From Carex sylvatica (Eukaryota > Streptophyta > Magnoliopsida > Poales > Cyperaceae): a stretch of DNA of 64,000 nt. The stretch's first letter is position 1; every line of letters starts with the position of its first letter. The stretch covers positions 118,164 through 182,163 of the forward strand of contig CAXKVR010000936.1 in NCBI GenBank assembly GCA_964058845.1, in the 5' to 3' direction. Made by a program: the position numbers and the translations under genes. The notes below the pieces were generated by a model, which saw nothing but the letters and a program-made list of their open reading frames with translations, was not told the origin of the DNA and ran no database searches. Positions 11,402-23,967 of the stretch are shown here, piece by piece.

Positions 11402-12090
11402 TATTTATAATTTGATACACAAACTATTTAAATTATAGACAATATGTTTAAAATTTTATTTTTTCCTTTATTTCAATAATTATTTAATCAATTATCGTAG
11501 TTTTGAACTAAATATATATATAATTATTTATGAATATACCGAATATATAAAGTTAGAAAGAAAACGCTTCCAAAGTCGATCGGCTCCGGTATTTGACTAA
11601 ATTAAACAGTCAAATTAGATTCATGTTATTGACAAAAGTGATGTATCTATATATACTTTAGGTTAGTTCAAGATCCACTTGAAATAATAGAATGCCATCA
11701 TGGCGAGAAAATGGACACAAAAGTGACGTATATATAAGTCAAAAGAAGAAAGGGAATGCAATGTAGTTTGAAAATGGCTAATATGTTTTGACATGTGCAT
11801 GAATAGCTAAATTGGTTAACATGTTTCAATCACAAAATTAAAATTGGAGCACACATTAATAAAAAATAATCGTTGTAGTTTCATTTTATAAGAATATATA
11901 GTTGTTACTTGTTAATAATATTTTTTGTAAAATTTAAAAACTTTATAAGATAAAGATGCGAATTTTTAAACCCTAAAAAGAAGATGTGAATTTTTAAACC
12001 CTTTTCTCTATACCTTCTTTTGCTTTTTAGTAGCTACTAAGACTAAATTTAAATAAAAATATTAACAATACTATTTTGACTTCATGCAGT
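11402..12090. other. AT-rich interval with no supported gene
   Basis: No gene and no clear element termini. A short near-duplicate containing GATGTGAATTTTTAAACCC occurs around 11955-12000. Confidence 0.5.
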
Positions 12091-12094
12091 AATA

Positions 12095-12445
12095 CATAGG
12101 AGCTGTAAACGAAGTGGATAATATATGATCCTTATTTGATATGTATTCAAAAATTAAATACAGATATTTGATATCTGAATATTTGTGCATATACAATTAT
12201 CAATATGATTTTAAATTTTAATTATTAGTATTCAAATCGTAGATATGTACTGTATAATTTAATATATACTATGAAAAAAATTATGTTATTCATTATTATA
12301 TTTAAATAAATATTTTGAACTTTGATATACTTTTTTTTTTAATAAATATCCGATTCAATTTGTATAATTTGTATTAAAAAACTAAACCCAAATACGGATA
12401 AAATTTTATTACTAACTGCTCAGTATCAGATCCATTTTCATTCTG
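12095..12445. mobile_element. Eroded copy of the GTGAAAACGG hAT-type MITE
   Basis: Begins GGAGCTGTAAACGAAGTGGA and ends CAGATCCATTTTCATTCTGC, parallel to the ends of the element at 6595-7374. It has the same GATAT/ATATC-rich interior (TTTGATATCTGAATATTTG). No target-site duplication is visible, and the ends are mutated. Confidence 0.5.
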
Positions 12446-14825
12446 CGGTACAAGTTATATTTTTTATAATTCTAACTAGATCTATTCACCGTGCACTGCG
12501 TGAAACTAAAACAAGGCCGTTAATATCTTTACCCGTTTAGATCCGTAGTTAAGATAATTGTATCAACATAGGCTTTCTTTATTGCTAACAGCTACTTAAT
12601 TATAAGACTCATTGATACAAATATTAGGTTCCCCATCATTTTTGTTGTACTATTTCTGGTACCGGTAGAACTGCAATTATTGTGTGTATATATATATATG
12701 GTTTGAGTTGACTTGGCAGAAAATGGTAAAAAAATATTCTTTAAATTGTAAATAGTATAGTTAATAAAATAAAGTAAAATTATTTCTATAGAGTCTGTAA
12801 CTAGCGTTGTTAGATTCAGATAGTAATATTCTTCCTTGTTAATCCAGACCATCCGATTTAAAAGACCTTCATATAAAAATGTACTTGGAAATCTTGAAAT
12901 TCAATTATACAAATTTTTTTAAATATATAAAAAATCACCGCTTTTTAGTTAATTTATAATATTTTATATCAAGTGATTTTTTTTTATCTTCTACCACTTA
13001 ATACTTTCTGGGTTCTGTGACTCTGATTATTGGGTTATCAATTAAGTACCATCTCTGCCCACTTTCTTCTAAAAACCCACTACCATATATACACTCAAAC
13101 TGTTTGAAAAATTCCTGAACCAACTTACTTGCATGCTTGACAAAATTCCTCACCTAGCCTCCATGAAATTCACTGTAGCTCTTCTCGAAATAGTTTGCTC
13201 AGCGGGAGGAGTATATAACAGGACCCCTCCAGTTTTGGTTAACTAGCTAGGCACACGCATTTAACAACGCAACGCAAAGATTATAATACACTAAGAGAGT
13301 CAGTAAATTGTTAAGTACTTGAGAGTTTTGAATCATGAAAATATATCTGAGGTGGAGGTGTGTCTATGTTGTAGGAAATTTGAATTATCTCATCTAGGCA
13401 ACTCGAGATGTCAACACAACGCTTTAAGTTCATAAATTTTAGTATTAAAATGCCAAAAAATTTAGGTGGAGGCCGTACACGTTTTTTTAGATAATAAAAA
13501 AATTTGTTGTTTTTAACAAATTTTCTTCTATAAATACTTGAGACAATATACCCCTTGATCTCAAAGTTGTAGGCCATGTCAAAAATTAAATGTTTGGCCC
13601 CTTTAACAGTCAAAGTTGTAGGACATTAGTTATATGCATGGAAAAATTAAAGTCAAAATTGTCAGTGAAAAATCAAATAATGTTATCTAAATTAAGCCAA
13701 GAAGGAACGCTTATGGAAATTCTTCTGCGAAATAAGGTAGATTGAGTAATTCATATAAAATTTAATTTGGGTATTAATAAAAATTTCGGTGATAGTTTGT
13801 TGACCAATATATTCAAATTTTTAATATGTTATAAATTGAAGAGAATACTAATATTTGTATATCACTAAATGTACAATAGATGGACCGATTAGTAAGGTTG
13901 TAACAAAAACAAAAATTCGGCCTTAAGATTTAAAGCGGCAGATAGATTGTATGCATTGATTGCATTCTGCACAACACAACATGGTTCGTTCGTATTGTCA
14001 TTTCCATTGAAAAAAAGATAGAGACACACATCACATTACATGAATATATTTTTTCCACTAACATATCACTCTATGTCGTATGGTTCGTATTGTCATTTCC
14101 ATTGTTACTTTCTTTTTTACCTATTCCTTTTAAGATGAGATAGAATGACTGGAACCCAGGATTCTTAAAAATGAGATGTTAGTCTCATTTTATTTACCTA
14201 ATTAATGTATAATTATTTTTACAAAAAAATTACCTAATTAATTAATTTGTGTTACATGCATAATTAACTCTTTCAATTATATATATATAATTGTAGTCCG
14301 TTCCAATTTGACGATCCGTACACCCTGCTGGGGATCTCGATCGGGACGTCTAGTGTTCATAAGAGTAGTGGCCAACTTAATTTAATTCAGAACAAATTAA
14401 TCAAATGGATATATATATATATACCTCATCAAAGGAACATGCATTAATTATTAATTAATTGGTTACGGAAATGAGTGGTCCTGATGGGTTTGACCATTTA
14501 ATTATTAGCCTATATATACATATGAGTGCTCTAATGTTTTTATTAATTACAAGTTAATTTGTTTTTGGTTCTCTCAACATTTTACTGATTTTGTAAGTGG
14601 CAACTGGTAGGTAGGTAGCTAATTAAGTCCTTTAATTTATGTACTCTTCATTATTTAATTTTAGTTAGTGCTTCATTCTCATGATTTCTATAGAATTCAC
14701 ATTGGAGTCTCAAATATCTCAAGCTTTATGAGTTGATACATTGAAATTAATTAAATCTAGACCGTTTCAAATCTTTTCTACACGAATCTCAAAGCACAAT
14801 AATAAAATATGATGACCAGTGGACG
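12446..14825. other. AT-rich interval with no supported gene
   Basis: No coding region recognised. The open stretch at 13613-13311 has no family motif. A short imperfect direct repeat around TCGTATTGTCATTTCCATTG occurs near 13990 and 14083. Confidence 0.45.
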
Positions 14826-15048
14826 CAATAAAAAAAAAGGGTAACCGGATATATTTTCCGGTTACAAAGCGAAGAAAAAAGGGTAATCGGTTAAAAGAAA
14901 AAGGGGTAATCGGTGACGTTAGCGGGGACTTCATTAGCGACAGAGCAACTGCGACCGACTCTTCTGCGACTGATTTCAGCCTTTTGTGACCAGCGCCCCC
15001 TTCTGCGACTGATTTGATCGGTCGCAGAATGGTTGTTCTGTTGTAGTG
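14826..15048 (-). mobile_element. CACTA (En/Spm-type) terminus
   Basis: The right edge reads TTGTTCTGTTGTAGTG, which on the minus strand is CACTACAACAGAACAA, a typical CACTA terminal sequence. Subterminal repeats of the form TGCGACTGAT / GCGACCGA occur at least four times in 14945-15030, as expected for transposase-binding subterminal regions. No matching CACTACAA end was found to the left, so this is a truncated or solo end. Confidence 0.6.
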
Positions 15049-15050
15049 AT

Positions 15051-15296
15051 ATAAAAATATCAGTTAGACTATCATAATTTTTTTTCTAATTTCTTTTCTA
15101 TGTCAGGTCTGTGCAGCTCATCAGATGTCCTGTTTTCACAACTGGCTGGTTTGGACATTTTTGAAAAAAGATAAAAGTGTGGTTATAAATAATAATTTGT
15201 TATTAGCGATGGGTATTAATAAAAATATCGGTTAGATTACCATCATTTTTTTTCTAATTTCTTTTCTATATCAGATCTGTACAGCTCAAATGTCAT
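15051..15296 (+). repeat. Imperfect direct repeat of about 80 bp
   Basis: 15051-15131 and 15215-15296 share AAAAATATCxGTTAGA, TTTTTTTCTAATTTC and TATxTCAGxTCTGTxCAGCTC. They lie immediately next to the CACTA terminus. Their origin is unknown. Confidence 0.55.
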
Positions 15297-15665
15297 GTTT
15301 TCATAACTTTGATATGTGATTTGATTTTTCATCAATCCCTAGTACGTTCACAAGATTTTTTAGTAACTTGACATAAAAATTGAAAAGCAGATTTTCTAAA
15401 TTTAATTTACAGTGTTCAGAAGATTTCATGATTTGATTTTTCATTAGGTTCAAATAAATTAGTAGGCTGCCTAACTTTATTGTACTAAGATTTTGCGTAA
15501 CTTTTAAATTTCCGTACGTATAAAATATGTGGGGAGCAGAACTTGTCCGAATATGCGTATTACAGGGCTACGAAATCCGGACTCTTGAATCTGAGTCAAA
15601 ATTCGTGTTATCCTGAATCTGACTCAACGAAGCGACTCCGTTTAATTTAAAGGAGCATCAGCGAC

Positions 15666-15863
15666 CACTTCGGAGTAGGTCCGATGCCCATTGGACCTAC
15701 TTTGGTTCGATGGGTGATCTGACCATCCAATTGCATCAAGAATCGTGCGCTCCGTATTAAAATCCGTATGAGTTTTTATCAATTATTATACGCACAGATC
15801 TTAATGCTAATCGTACGGTGATAGAGCTAATTGAACCTAAAAGTAGGTCCAATGCTCATATCT
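15666..15863. mobile_element. GTAGGTCC-type MITE with 10-bp target-site duplication
   Basis: A 198-bp element between perfect 10-bp repeats CATCAGCGAC (15656-15665 and 15864-15873). Left arm: GGAGTAGGTCCGATGCCC then ATTGGACCTACTTTGG. Right arm: CTAAAAGTAGGTCCAATGC. The interior CATCAAGAATCGTGCG and AATCCGTATGAG recurs in the other copies at 21824, 30533 and 34617. A 9-11-bp duplication suggests a Mutator-like mobiliser. Confidence 0.7.
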
Positions 15864-16520
15864 CATCAGCGACTACTAGTTCCTCTCAAAAAAAAAAGAC
15901 TACGACTACTAGTGCATAGTACAGCAGAGGATGAAAATGGTGATGCTACTCTCTTGAACTCGGAATTGGACTTAAGAGACAGCTGAAGAAGAGTGGACAA
16001 AAATGGTAAGAGGAAGGAGAAACAGGTCAAATCTAATGACAGAAATGTGTCAAAGGATAGTAGCTAGGGATATACTTGGTGGGAGAGGTGAGGAGGCTAA
16101 GAAGCGTGAGCCTGACTTGGCATTTGCACAGCTAGATAAGTATATACATGTTAAGTCGGGTCCTGGAGCCACGTCTGGGAACCATAAAGCAGTGCCGATG
16201 AATGAAGAGACAGGGAATGAGAGAAGGAGATAATATAGAATTAATGCAGATGCAAAAAATAGAAAAAAGCGCAGACTGATGCCTCGTTAGTAAGGCTCTT
16301 GTTTTTCTTTTATTTTTCATCATATTAAATGTTGTAGTTTGTTGAATTAATGAAGAGAGTTGGACATATTTGTTGATACCTTTGATTACTTTTGTAATAT
16401 CTATAAGCCAACCTTACAAGTTACAACTGGCCACATATATTTGCAATTCTTGGACCTAACCAAAGAAGCTCATAATTTATGTAACTGAAGTCAATATGTT
16501 TTGCTTGTTCCATCGCTCAG

Positions 16521-16593
16521 TTCAAATAAGGTTGCAGGTCCTCATAGACGCAACATACTTCCCTGGTCGGCTGAAGAGGAAAATGCTCTTAGA
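16521..16593 (+). pseudogene. Myb/telobox-type domain exon fragment
   Basis: After a 3' splice site (ATCGCTCAG) the frame reads SNKVAGPHRRNILPWSAEEE then NALR, ending at AGA before GTACAT. The LPWSAEEENALR block matches the start of the Myb-like domain of plant TRF-like telomere-binding proteins (usually PWTxEEexALrxGV). The remainder of the domain is not found nearby. With the exon at 17263 it may be the remains of one gene. Confidence 0.4.
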
Positions 16594-17262
16594 GTACATA
16601 TTTTTCTTAGATTAACCATTTTTCTTATTTGTTTGATATTTATGTGCTTCATGTTAATTGTAATCTTAATTTGCTTTCTATATATTATGTTATTCTATAT
16701 ATTTATGCCTATACTATAAGTTTTGTTAAACAAAATTTAGTATAAACGTTTCAGTTAACAGAAATGTAGCATGCATAGTTGAACAGTTGAGAGTTTGTAT
16801 AATTGAGTCTAAATTGACGAGAAACATTGAGGTCATTTCTGTCACATTGAGTCTAAATTTTCTTACCGTTTTTACTACATTTACTATTGAGATTACCGAA
16901 CTGGTACTGGTACCAGTGACGTAGCATGCATGTTTTACCGAACTGGTACTGGTACAAGGACAGTACCGATCTGGAACTATGCTGACAGGTGCTATTTACA
17001 GTATTTATTTCTAGAGGACTTTGCTGAGTACAGGGTAGAGCAATAGAGACAAACCTGTATGCAAGATTTAAGTGTGATTCAATCAAGATTACCCTCACTG
17101 CTCGGTACCAATATGGTAACATCCATATCTTTCTTTTTGTTTTTTCTTTTTCCTTTATTACAATTTTGTGAAGCTAATTGAACCATGATTACATGCTGGT
17201 ATTTACATGTCAATAACTGAAACTGAATTTAATCCATCTCTTTTTCTTCTTTCTTTCACTAG

Positions 17263-17635
17263 GAACCATGACAGCAAGGTCGCGAAATGACATACTTGCC
17301 CTCATAGTAGATGCTGGTCAGCACCTAGAAAAACATGAACTAGTAAATGAAATCTCGTCAGAATCAGATCCTGACATATCAACTGTTCTTTTGGAATTAA
17401 TTAAAAAGGCTCAAGAAACTAGCAATCTCGAATTCATACTAGAGGACAATGCACCTGTGGATCCTTGCCTCACTTTTAATTCTAACAATGATTGAGAATT
17501 TATGAGAACTGCCGTACTTGCTGTTCTAAATATCCCAATTTTAGACTCGATCACGAGCTTGACTTTGGATTTGGATGAAGAGAGGCAAGATGTTTGCTAT
17601 ATGGATGGATCTTGGGGGAAGCAGTGGTAAATTGT
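17263..17635 (+). pseudogene. Exon of an unrecognised gene with an internal stop
   Basis: It starts after a good 3' splice site (TTTCACTAG) and reads MTARSRNDILALIVDAGQHL, with DISTVLLELIKKAQETSNL and LEFILEDNAPVDPCL further on. A TGA follows at about 17493. The same frame then stays open for about 45 codons (LAVLNIPILDSITSLTLDLDE) to a TAA at about 17635. Continuity across the TGA suggests a real exon broken by one nonsense change. I do not recognise the family. It lies about 670 bp downstream of the Myb-like fragment on the same strand. Confidence 0.4.
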
Positions 17636-18419
17636 ATTTTGAAGGTTTTACTTTTCCAATTTTTAGAAGCTAGATATTAAATTGTATTTCTAGAGGACCT
17701 ATTTGGAAAAGTTGAAGATGTATCTTAGTTGATGGGCTAGTGTATCAGGTTAAAAGGGGCATTCAGGGGATACTGGTATTTACTGGTATTGGCGTAGATA
17801 GAAGGAAAATAGCATAAATGTGGTTTCTCTTGCATATGTAATATGTAACTTTTTTGGTTCAATGAAAAGGATGGTCTACGGGCATCATATGTAATATATA
17901 ACTGTATGATTCGAAATTAATTTGATGATACATGTATAAAGTTCGCAACTCTTATATTTAATAAAATATTAAACAAGTGAGAACTATAACAATTCAATAA
18001 AATTTGTCATATTTGTCATATATTGAGAAATATAGCAAGCTGCCAAAAATCGTGTGTTAATAACAATTCAATAAAAAAAATTATCAAACTAAACCAACTA
18101 GAATACCCTCATGTGCTTATAGTAGGGACCCTTCGTATTCAAATCTGTGGAGAACTGTTCTAAAACAGAAGGATTCAAAATTATAATTGTTAGTTTATTT
18201 ACTATAATAAAAAATAGCGTACATTATTAATAGAATATAAAATAATATCTTGTAATAAAAAAAATCAAATTCTTCTCTTAATAAGTCTCTTACTATAAAA
18301 GAACACTGGAGTTACACTCACTGGGTCGAAAGCATGAACTCATGTTTCCATAAGATGCTTAAATCCATCGGTTGTCATTGCAACATTCAGATTCTCCTCA
18401 GAAGCAAATAATACATCCT

Positions 18420-18562
18420 CATTAAGAGGGATAGTATATTGTAACGGCTAGTTTTTATTTGTCTTGTAAGTATAAATAGAGTCACTTGTAATAAAAAAAA
18501 TATATATATATTACAATATAATATGCTTCTTCTTTTTTTTTTAAATCTCTCTTTGTCTTACA
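18420..18562 (+). mobile_element. Possible copia-type LTR 3' portion
   Basis: TATAAATAGAGTCACTTGTAA followed by an A-run, TATTACAATATAATATGCTT and CTCTTTGTCTTACA resembles the R/U5 half of a plant copia LTR ending in CA. No primer-binding site follows, and no left end or target duplication was identified. Confidence 0.3.
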
Positions 18563-18564
18563 AA

Positions 18565-19900
18565 AAAATAACGGTAGCTAGACTGCAAGAGAAAAAATTA
18601 TTTAAAACATCATCGCTTTTGGGATTTAGAACTTTTTGGTGTTAGCAACATTTTGGATGTCATCAAGAATGATGTATTAATTGTCTTATTTTATATAAAA
18701 CTTTGTTGTTTGATAATTCAAGACAATTCAATTTTAATTGTCTTCTTTAATTACTTGTTTGGATAACAGTTCGTTAATGCAATTTTTGATGTTGTGTACT
18801 AATTAATTACAATGGGGTCCTGCATGCATAAGTCCTATTAGCAGACGGAATGTAGATTTTAAGGTTTTACCAAATTATTTTACTAATTATTTCATCAAAA
18901 ATTATACTTGCTAAATGCCAATTATCATGCATGCATGTATAATTAATTATATATGTTTTTTGTGCCTCAATTACATCCGGAATGAGGTAGGTCTCAAATA
19001 TAATACATAAACTGCTTGAATGCTAGGTTGATGCCCATTTCTATTATACATACAACTTTTATATTTTAATCTAATAAGTTGATATATTTCGGCACTTTTG
19101 TTGAAGTAATTTGGCATACTAAAATTAAATTAGTTCTCCCAAAAATATATACTAAAATAAATACGCAATTTAATTTCTAGAATCTAAATCATTATCTCAG
19201 AACGTTCTGTTAAAGATAGGCCCAACTGATTTCAATTTGGAGCCATCTAAATTTGTTTGTTCACATAATTTTATTTAATAAAGTAGATATGAGTATGACT
19301 GTAGTTAGTCTCTGTCTGTAGGATATTTGATCATTCCTTATATATATATATATATATATATGCATGTTATCTAGCATTTAGTGGGGTGGGTACAATACAA
19401 GTACACCAATAGATGGCTCAGTTAGGAACAAGAGGAGGTGAAATCAAGCAAAGCAAAGCAAAGCACTACTGACTGAATTTTAAAAAGTGGTTCTTGATTC
19501 GTAGTACTTACAAAAAAAATGCCCATTATGAACTGAACTACTGACTGGGCTTGTAGAAAATAGAAAGTGAGTTATGCTGGGACTACTTTGTTCTCAGTTC
19601 AATAGTTTGTATTTTCGAATTGTTTAGACTTATCTGGGGTAGAAAAAATTAATGTTGTTCTACAAATCAAATTTCTCTTGTTTGAACTTTGAATACTTTT
19701 TTCTCTTACTCGTAACTCGACTAATTTATGTAATAAAAAAAGCTATACGAAATTGAAAGCATTGGTTTATCAATGATATTGGAAGGGCAGATTTTTCCAT
19801 GTTAATCTTTGAAAATACGAAGGACATACATAGGGGTTCTTTTTGGCACCAAAAACCCTTACCACTCCTGTACTGCTAGAGTACATAACTAATGCTTATT
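18565..19900. other. AT-rich interval with no supported gene
   Basis: Contains a (TA)n run (about 19341-19361) and GCAAAGCAAAGCAAAGCA near 19449. No gene or element ends seen. Confidence 0.45.
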
Positions 19901-20079
19901 TTGGTAGACAAGAGGAAGGAGGTCATGTCAAGATGTTATCTGATCAAGGATGCACCACGATGGAGATCTCACCATACTTCTTTTTTTTAAACTAAGCAAA
20001 TGTAGTTCAAAGACTTTACTTTCATCTGCTCTCATTCTTAGCTTTAATGTAAGTTCCACATTTTCATTTAACATGACAG

Positions 20080-20275
20080 GACAGAGTTGGAGGTGATGTC
20101 GGACAAAGAAGTCAAATTTGAGATTGAAGCACTGTCTGCTAACATAGACAAGTGTGGACTGGAGGGCACATGGTGAGGTTATGCAAATTTGGGATGTCAT
20201 AGGAAGACGAGAGTTTCGAATGTACTTAATTACATGGGTAGGGAGCATAAGGATTTGGCCCACAAACTGGCCAAT
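20080..20275 (+). pseudogene. Exon-like block, unrecognised, with stop
   Basis: A plus-strand frame reads RTELEVMSDKEVKFEIEALS then ANIDKCGLEGTW before a stop at about 20174. After a frame change, NVLNYMGREHKDLAHKLANL continues to GGCAG followed by GGTCAG near 20281. The charged, helical character suggests a coiled-coil protein remnant, but I cannot name it. It precedes the array of gene-fragment duplications. Confidence 0.25.
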
Positions 20276-20299
20276 TTGGGCAGGGTCAGTAACATGGTG

Positions 20300-21060
20300 T
20301 ATCAGGGTAGCACATTTCCACTTGATTTTAAAAAATAATTTGTTTAAAATCTGTGTGTTTATTTTATGAGGGGAGGCTAGTCGAGGAGTTCACCCTGCCA
20401 AGCTTTCATTCTTTTATCCCAGCTCTACACAAATAAATACAAATTACACAGGTTTTAATGATATAAACTTAAATTTACTGCGTAGAAGGAAGACACTCAT
20501 CTTTAATTTATTCCATGCGAGATGTTGGCTCACTATTCCGAGAGATCTCTTTAGGCTACAATCGCCACCGTTTGCTCCTGCAATAAGAAGATTTAACAGT
20601 TAAAAACAAAGCTGATTAGAAACATATTGTGATAATATCAAATAAATAAAAATCATATTTCAGTGAGACAATTACTAACCTTATCTTGGCTCGGATTGTA
20701 CTATTAACTGTGATAGATTTCAGCACATGACACCAACACAGTATAAAGATAATGCAAATAGATAAACAATGGACAAAAAAAAGAAAGAATACGAAGATAC
20801 GAACCATTTTTATTTGATAGAAAGAAGGAATATAGAAGTTTGTACTACCTCCAACAACAAAGTTTTACTGACTGTATAGTGCTCAGTACCAGTATTATGG
20901 GTGTGTCACCTGTTGCAAGAAGTCGGAAGCTAACTTCTAATCTTGCCATGACTAATCTAAAGACAAAATGTGATAGATTTGACAAATTAGAGAAACATTT
21001 TTCATGTTAATTTTTATATTCATGCAGACCTAATATAGCTTTGTAAACAATGCATCCGTT
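20300..21060 (-). repeat. Orphan unit of the 20-31 kb gene-fragment array
   Basis: Contains the block encoding AGYTPRQ-like sequence in other units (here near 20370-20422), then the 3' splice site plus GAGCAAACxGTGGCG block (about 20540-20590), then GATAGATTTCAGCACATGAC (about 20713). Same order and orientation as the four units at 23.97-29.8 kb, but about 3 kb apart from them. Confidence 0.65.
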
Positions 21061-21513
21061 GTTCCACTATAAAGTAGTAAACATTACATTTTAAAAAATA
21101 GTAAATTAGGGGTGCTAATGAACAGGAACTCGCTCAAAACTTGGCCCAGCCCATTCATTCTTTCATGAAAACCTGACTCGGCTCAGCTCAACTTTGAAGA
21201 ATAAAGCCCGACTCGGCTCAAACCCAATTAATTGTAGTATATTTCAAAGGCATTTTTAAAAATTCAGAAACAAAATTTATAACAGTAAACTAAACAAATA
21301 AGTTGAGTTCAAAATGGTATATGGCCCAATTAGAGACAACAATCTTCACATTACAAATCAAATGTTAATTAAAAGCCATGAGAATCAACATGCTCAAATT
21401 TCCTAACAGCAGTCATAAGATTAATGATGTCCCTGAGAGTTGCAAATAAGACTTATCAAGTAAATTAAAGTAAAAAAAGAAAAGTACAGTTAAACAATAA
21501 TAAAAAAAGTGAC

Positions 21514-21636
21514 CTTCAAAAGAAACTTTTGGGAATCAGCAGCTGTCTTGATGTCTCCAGTGGTATAATCCGAATGGTCAGGGGAATAAGACAGCCCAGT
21601 TCCAGCTGGAGAGTCCAAGTAGATTATACTAGAGAC
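21514..21636 (-). pseudogene. Isolated serine carboxypeptidase-like (SCPL) exon
   Basis: A 123-bp exon with clean borders (TTCTCAG before 21636; AAG then GTCACT after 21514) encoding 41 residues. They begin VSSIIYLDSPAGTGLSYS and end TAADSQKFLLK. This is the conserved S10-family block just upstream of the catalytic-serine GESYAG motif, closest in memory to SCPL20-type enzymes. Neither the preceding WLNGGPGCSS exon nor the following GESYAG exon is visible within 2 kb. The reading frame is intact, so the exon is either recently duplicated or part of a chimeric transcript. Confidence 0.65.
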
Positions 21637-21823
21637 CTGAGAACATACAAAATATTATACAATTACTCAATAAAATGAGAAATAAAAATACAAGGAAGCA
21701 TGCATGAATTACCCCCCAAATGAAGAACATGCCAGGTTAGTTGGCAAACCAACCAACCAGTATATAATTGTCTAAAACAAGACTGGGTTAAATAAATAGC
21801 ATCTGACATGTTTACAGGAGGAG

Positions 21824-22010
21824 ATAGGAGTAGGTCAGATGCCCATTGGACCTATTTTTAGGTTCGATGGGCTCTATCACTGTACGATCAGCATCAAGAT
21901 CTGTGTGCACGGATTTTAATACCGATTGCACGAATCTTGATGCATTTGGATGGTCACAACACCCATCGAACCAAAGTAGGTCCAATGGGCATCGGACCTA
22001 CTCCGAGATG
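21824..22010. mobile_element. GTAGGTCC-type MITE, second copy
   Basis: Left GGAGTAGGTCAGATGCCC, right GGGCATCGGACCTACTCC: a good TIR. Interior GCATCAAGATCTGTGTGCAC and TGCACGAATCTTGATGC form a further inverted repeat. Flanks share TTACAGGAG...ATA-like sequence on both sides (about 21811-21823 and 22017-22032), consistent with an imperfect target-site duplication. Confidence 0.65.
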
Positions 22011-22019
22011 TTACAGGAG

Positions 22020-23640
22020 ATACCAGATTATGAATTTGTTATAGCCAACAAGTGTCACACTAACATTTCATATGCACAAGTATTCATTAAGTTCTTCCAT
22101 ATACTGTCATAATTACAAGTTATACACACCATGCCTATACAAATATATATATACATATTAGCGTACTAGCTACTTAATTACTGACTAACCTGTAACTGAA
22201 ATAGGACCAAAAGCACAAATTTACAAACACCATGCATTAACTAATTAATGTATCTTCACTAACCATAAACAAAGTAAAGAGCAAAATATATGGTAGAGTC
22301 TCAAATTTACATATGCTACGTGTAAAAGTAAAACAAACTAGGTAAAAATTGATGGGATTATCTGCTTTCATGGTACCACTGATACACTATAATCCAAATA
22401 CGCTGTAGCATTTGATGATTACAACCACCAGTTTTGCTTGTCAGTAACCTTTTAATAATAGAGAAAGTATTTCAGAGAACAAAAGTTTGCTTGTCAGTAA
22501 CCTTTCAAACCATGCTAAAATACAGAAAATTTGAGCTTTGCAAATTGGACCTTGAGATGTTTGTAGCTCAGATGGTATGAACTGAATATAGACTAGTTTC
22601 TATTTTATCCTAGAAAGAATTTACAAAGCAATAGGAAAACATGGAGGAAAGTCACACCTACTTGATTATCTGCAATGCTATTATTGAAGCTATTCGTGTC
22701 TGGAGCTACAAAGGGAAACAGTGACATGTAAGAATCAGAAAAAAAAAAAAAGTATTTATAATTCTCATTTCATCTTTGACTGTTTGCATATCAAATTCGT
22801 ATTTACATGAGGAGATCAAACTGCTTGTATCTTGATTCTGTTTTCGCGTACATATGATTCACTTGAGAGAAAAATTATTTACAAAAAGATAGAAAGAAGA
22901 GCACCTCTTTGTGCCAACACTTTCTTCTTTTCCTTAACTCCAGAGAGGTTCTCTCTTTCTCCAACTCACTCTATAAACAAAATTTGATTTCTTCAATTGT
23001 GAGACAACTTCATTTTTTAAATCAATCTGAGCATTGTTTTTTTAATGAGACTGTAGGTCAAACTTTGAAAAAAGACAAGTTAATTACCATGCCCCTATAA
23101 AAACAGACATTAAACAAAAAATAAGGAAAGAGAAGAGGGCATTAGCACTAACTTGCCAATTAATACATACAAGCCTTTGCTGGTATGGTACAAAACTATA
23201 AAAAATACAAAATAACTTAAAATTGGTTACCATTCTATTCCAAATACATACAGATATTTTTAAATTCAAAACATACATTTTTTTTGTTCAGTTCATCTTT
23301 TGCTTACCAGTATCATGGACATCAGTATCAGTATCACAGAAAGATAGAATCGGACTGGTACTTGATAGTTTCAAAATGTAGCATACAAATGCAATTTAAA
23401 AAATAGGATACATTTTTTGTGTTCAGTTCATCTTTTGCTTACCAGTATCACAGAAAGATAGAATCGAACTGGTACTTGATAGTTCAAAATGTAGCAGTAA
23501 ATGATAAATCACTGTATTGGATATCAGTACCAGTATCATGGTTTAACAAAACCCATTAATCACTTAAAAACCTTGAACCTAATCGCAATTTAACAAAACC
23601 CACAAAATAAAATCAGTACCAGTATCATGGTTTTCTATCC
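22020..23640. other. Intron-like or intergenic interval with one short exon-like block
   Basis: On the minus strand CTTTGTAG at about 22712 precedes an open block (APDTNSFNNSIADNQV) that ends before GTGTGACT at about 22658. It is unrecognised. GTTTGCTTGTCAGTAACCTT is duplicated near 22434 and 22487. A segment around TTCATCTTTTGCTTACCAGT is duplicated near 23290 and 23425. No gene is identified. Confidence 0.35.
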
Positions 23641-23790
23641 AATTTAAGCAGCTCAGAGAAAGAAAAAGAGAGAGAGAGAGAGAGCACCTGAGAGGAGAGA
23701 AGATCGAAACTGGAGAGCGATGGTGCGAGAGAGAAATGGAGTCTGGAGAGTGAGAGCTCAGGTTCGACAGGGAGAAGCTAAGGAAGGAAT
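23640..23790 (-). promoter_or_regulatory. Leader-like first exon for a minus-strand gene
   Basis: A pyrimidine-rich block on the minus strand (CTCTCACTCTCCAGAC, TTTCTCTCTCGCACCATCG) ends CTCTCAG before GTGCTCTCTC, then a (CT)n run (plus-strand (GA)n at about 23668-23686). This is typical of a plant 5' leader exon. A similar block is near 31300 (GGACTGGAGAGTGGAGAG on the plus strand), beyond the other end of the fragment array, so the leader itself may be duplicated. Confidence 0.35.
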
Positions 23791-23967
23791 GGTTTAACTC
23801 AATGGGTAGATCGGCTAGGATCAGATCGACTTGCTAAGCGAAACAGAGATTTATTTCGAGTTCAAGCCGAGTTCGGGCTCAACTCGAATTGAGCTCAGCT
23901 CAATTTGACTCATTCAAGAGCCCAGCTCAAAGCCCATGAGCCGGTGGCTCGTTTAGCAGGCCCAGGT

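Noticed and set aside
13311..13613. 100-codon minus-strand open frame
   Set aside because: Lys/Phe/Tyr-rich translation typical of AT-rich non-coding DNA. No motif, no promoter or splice signals.
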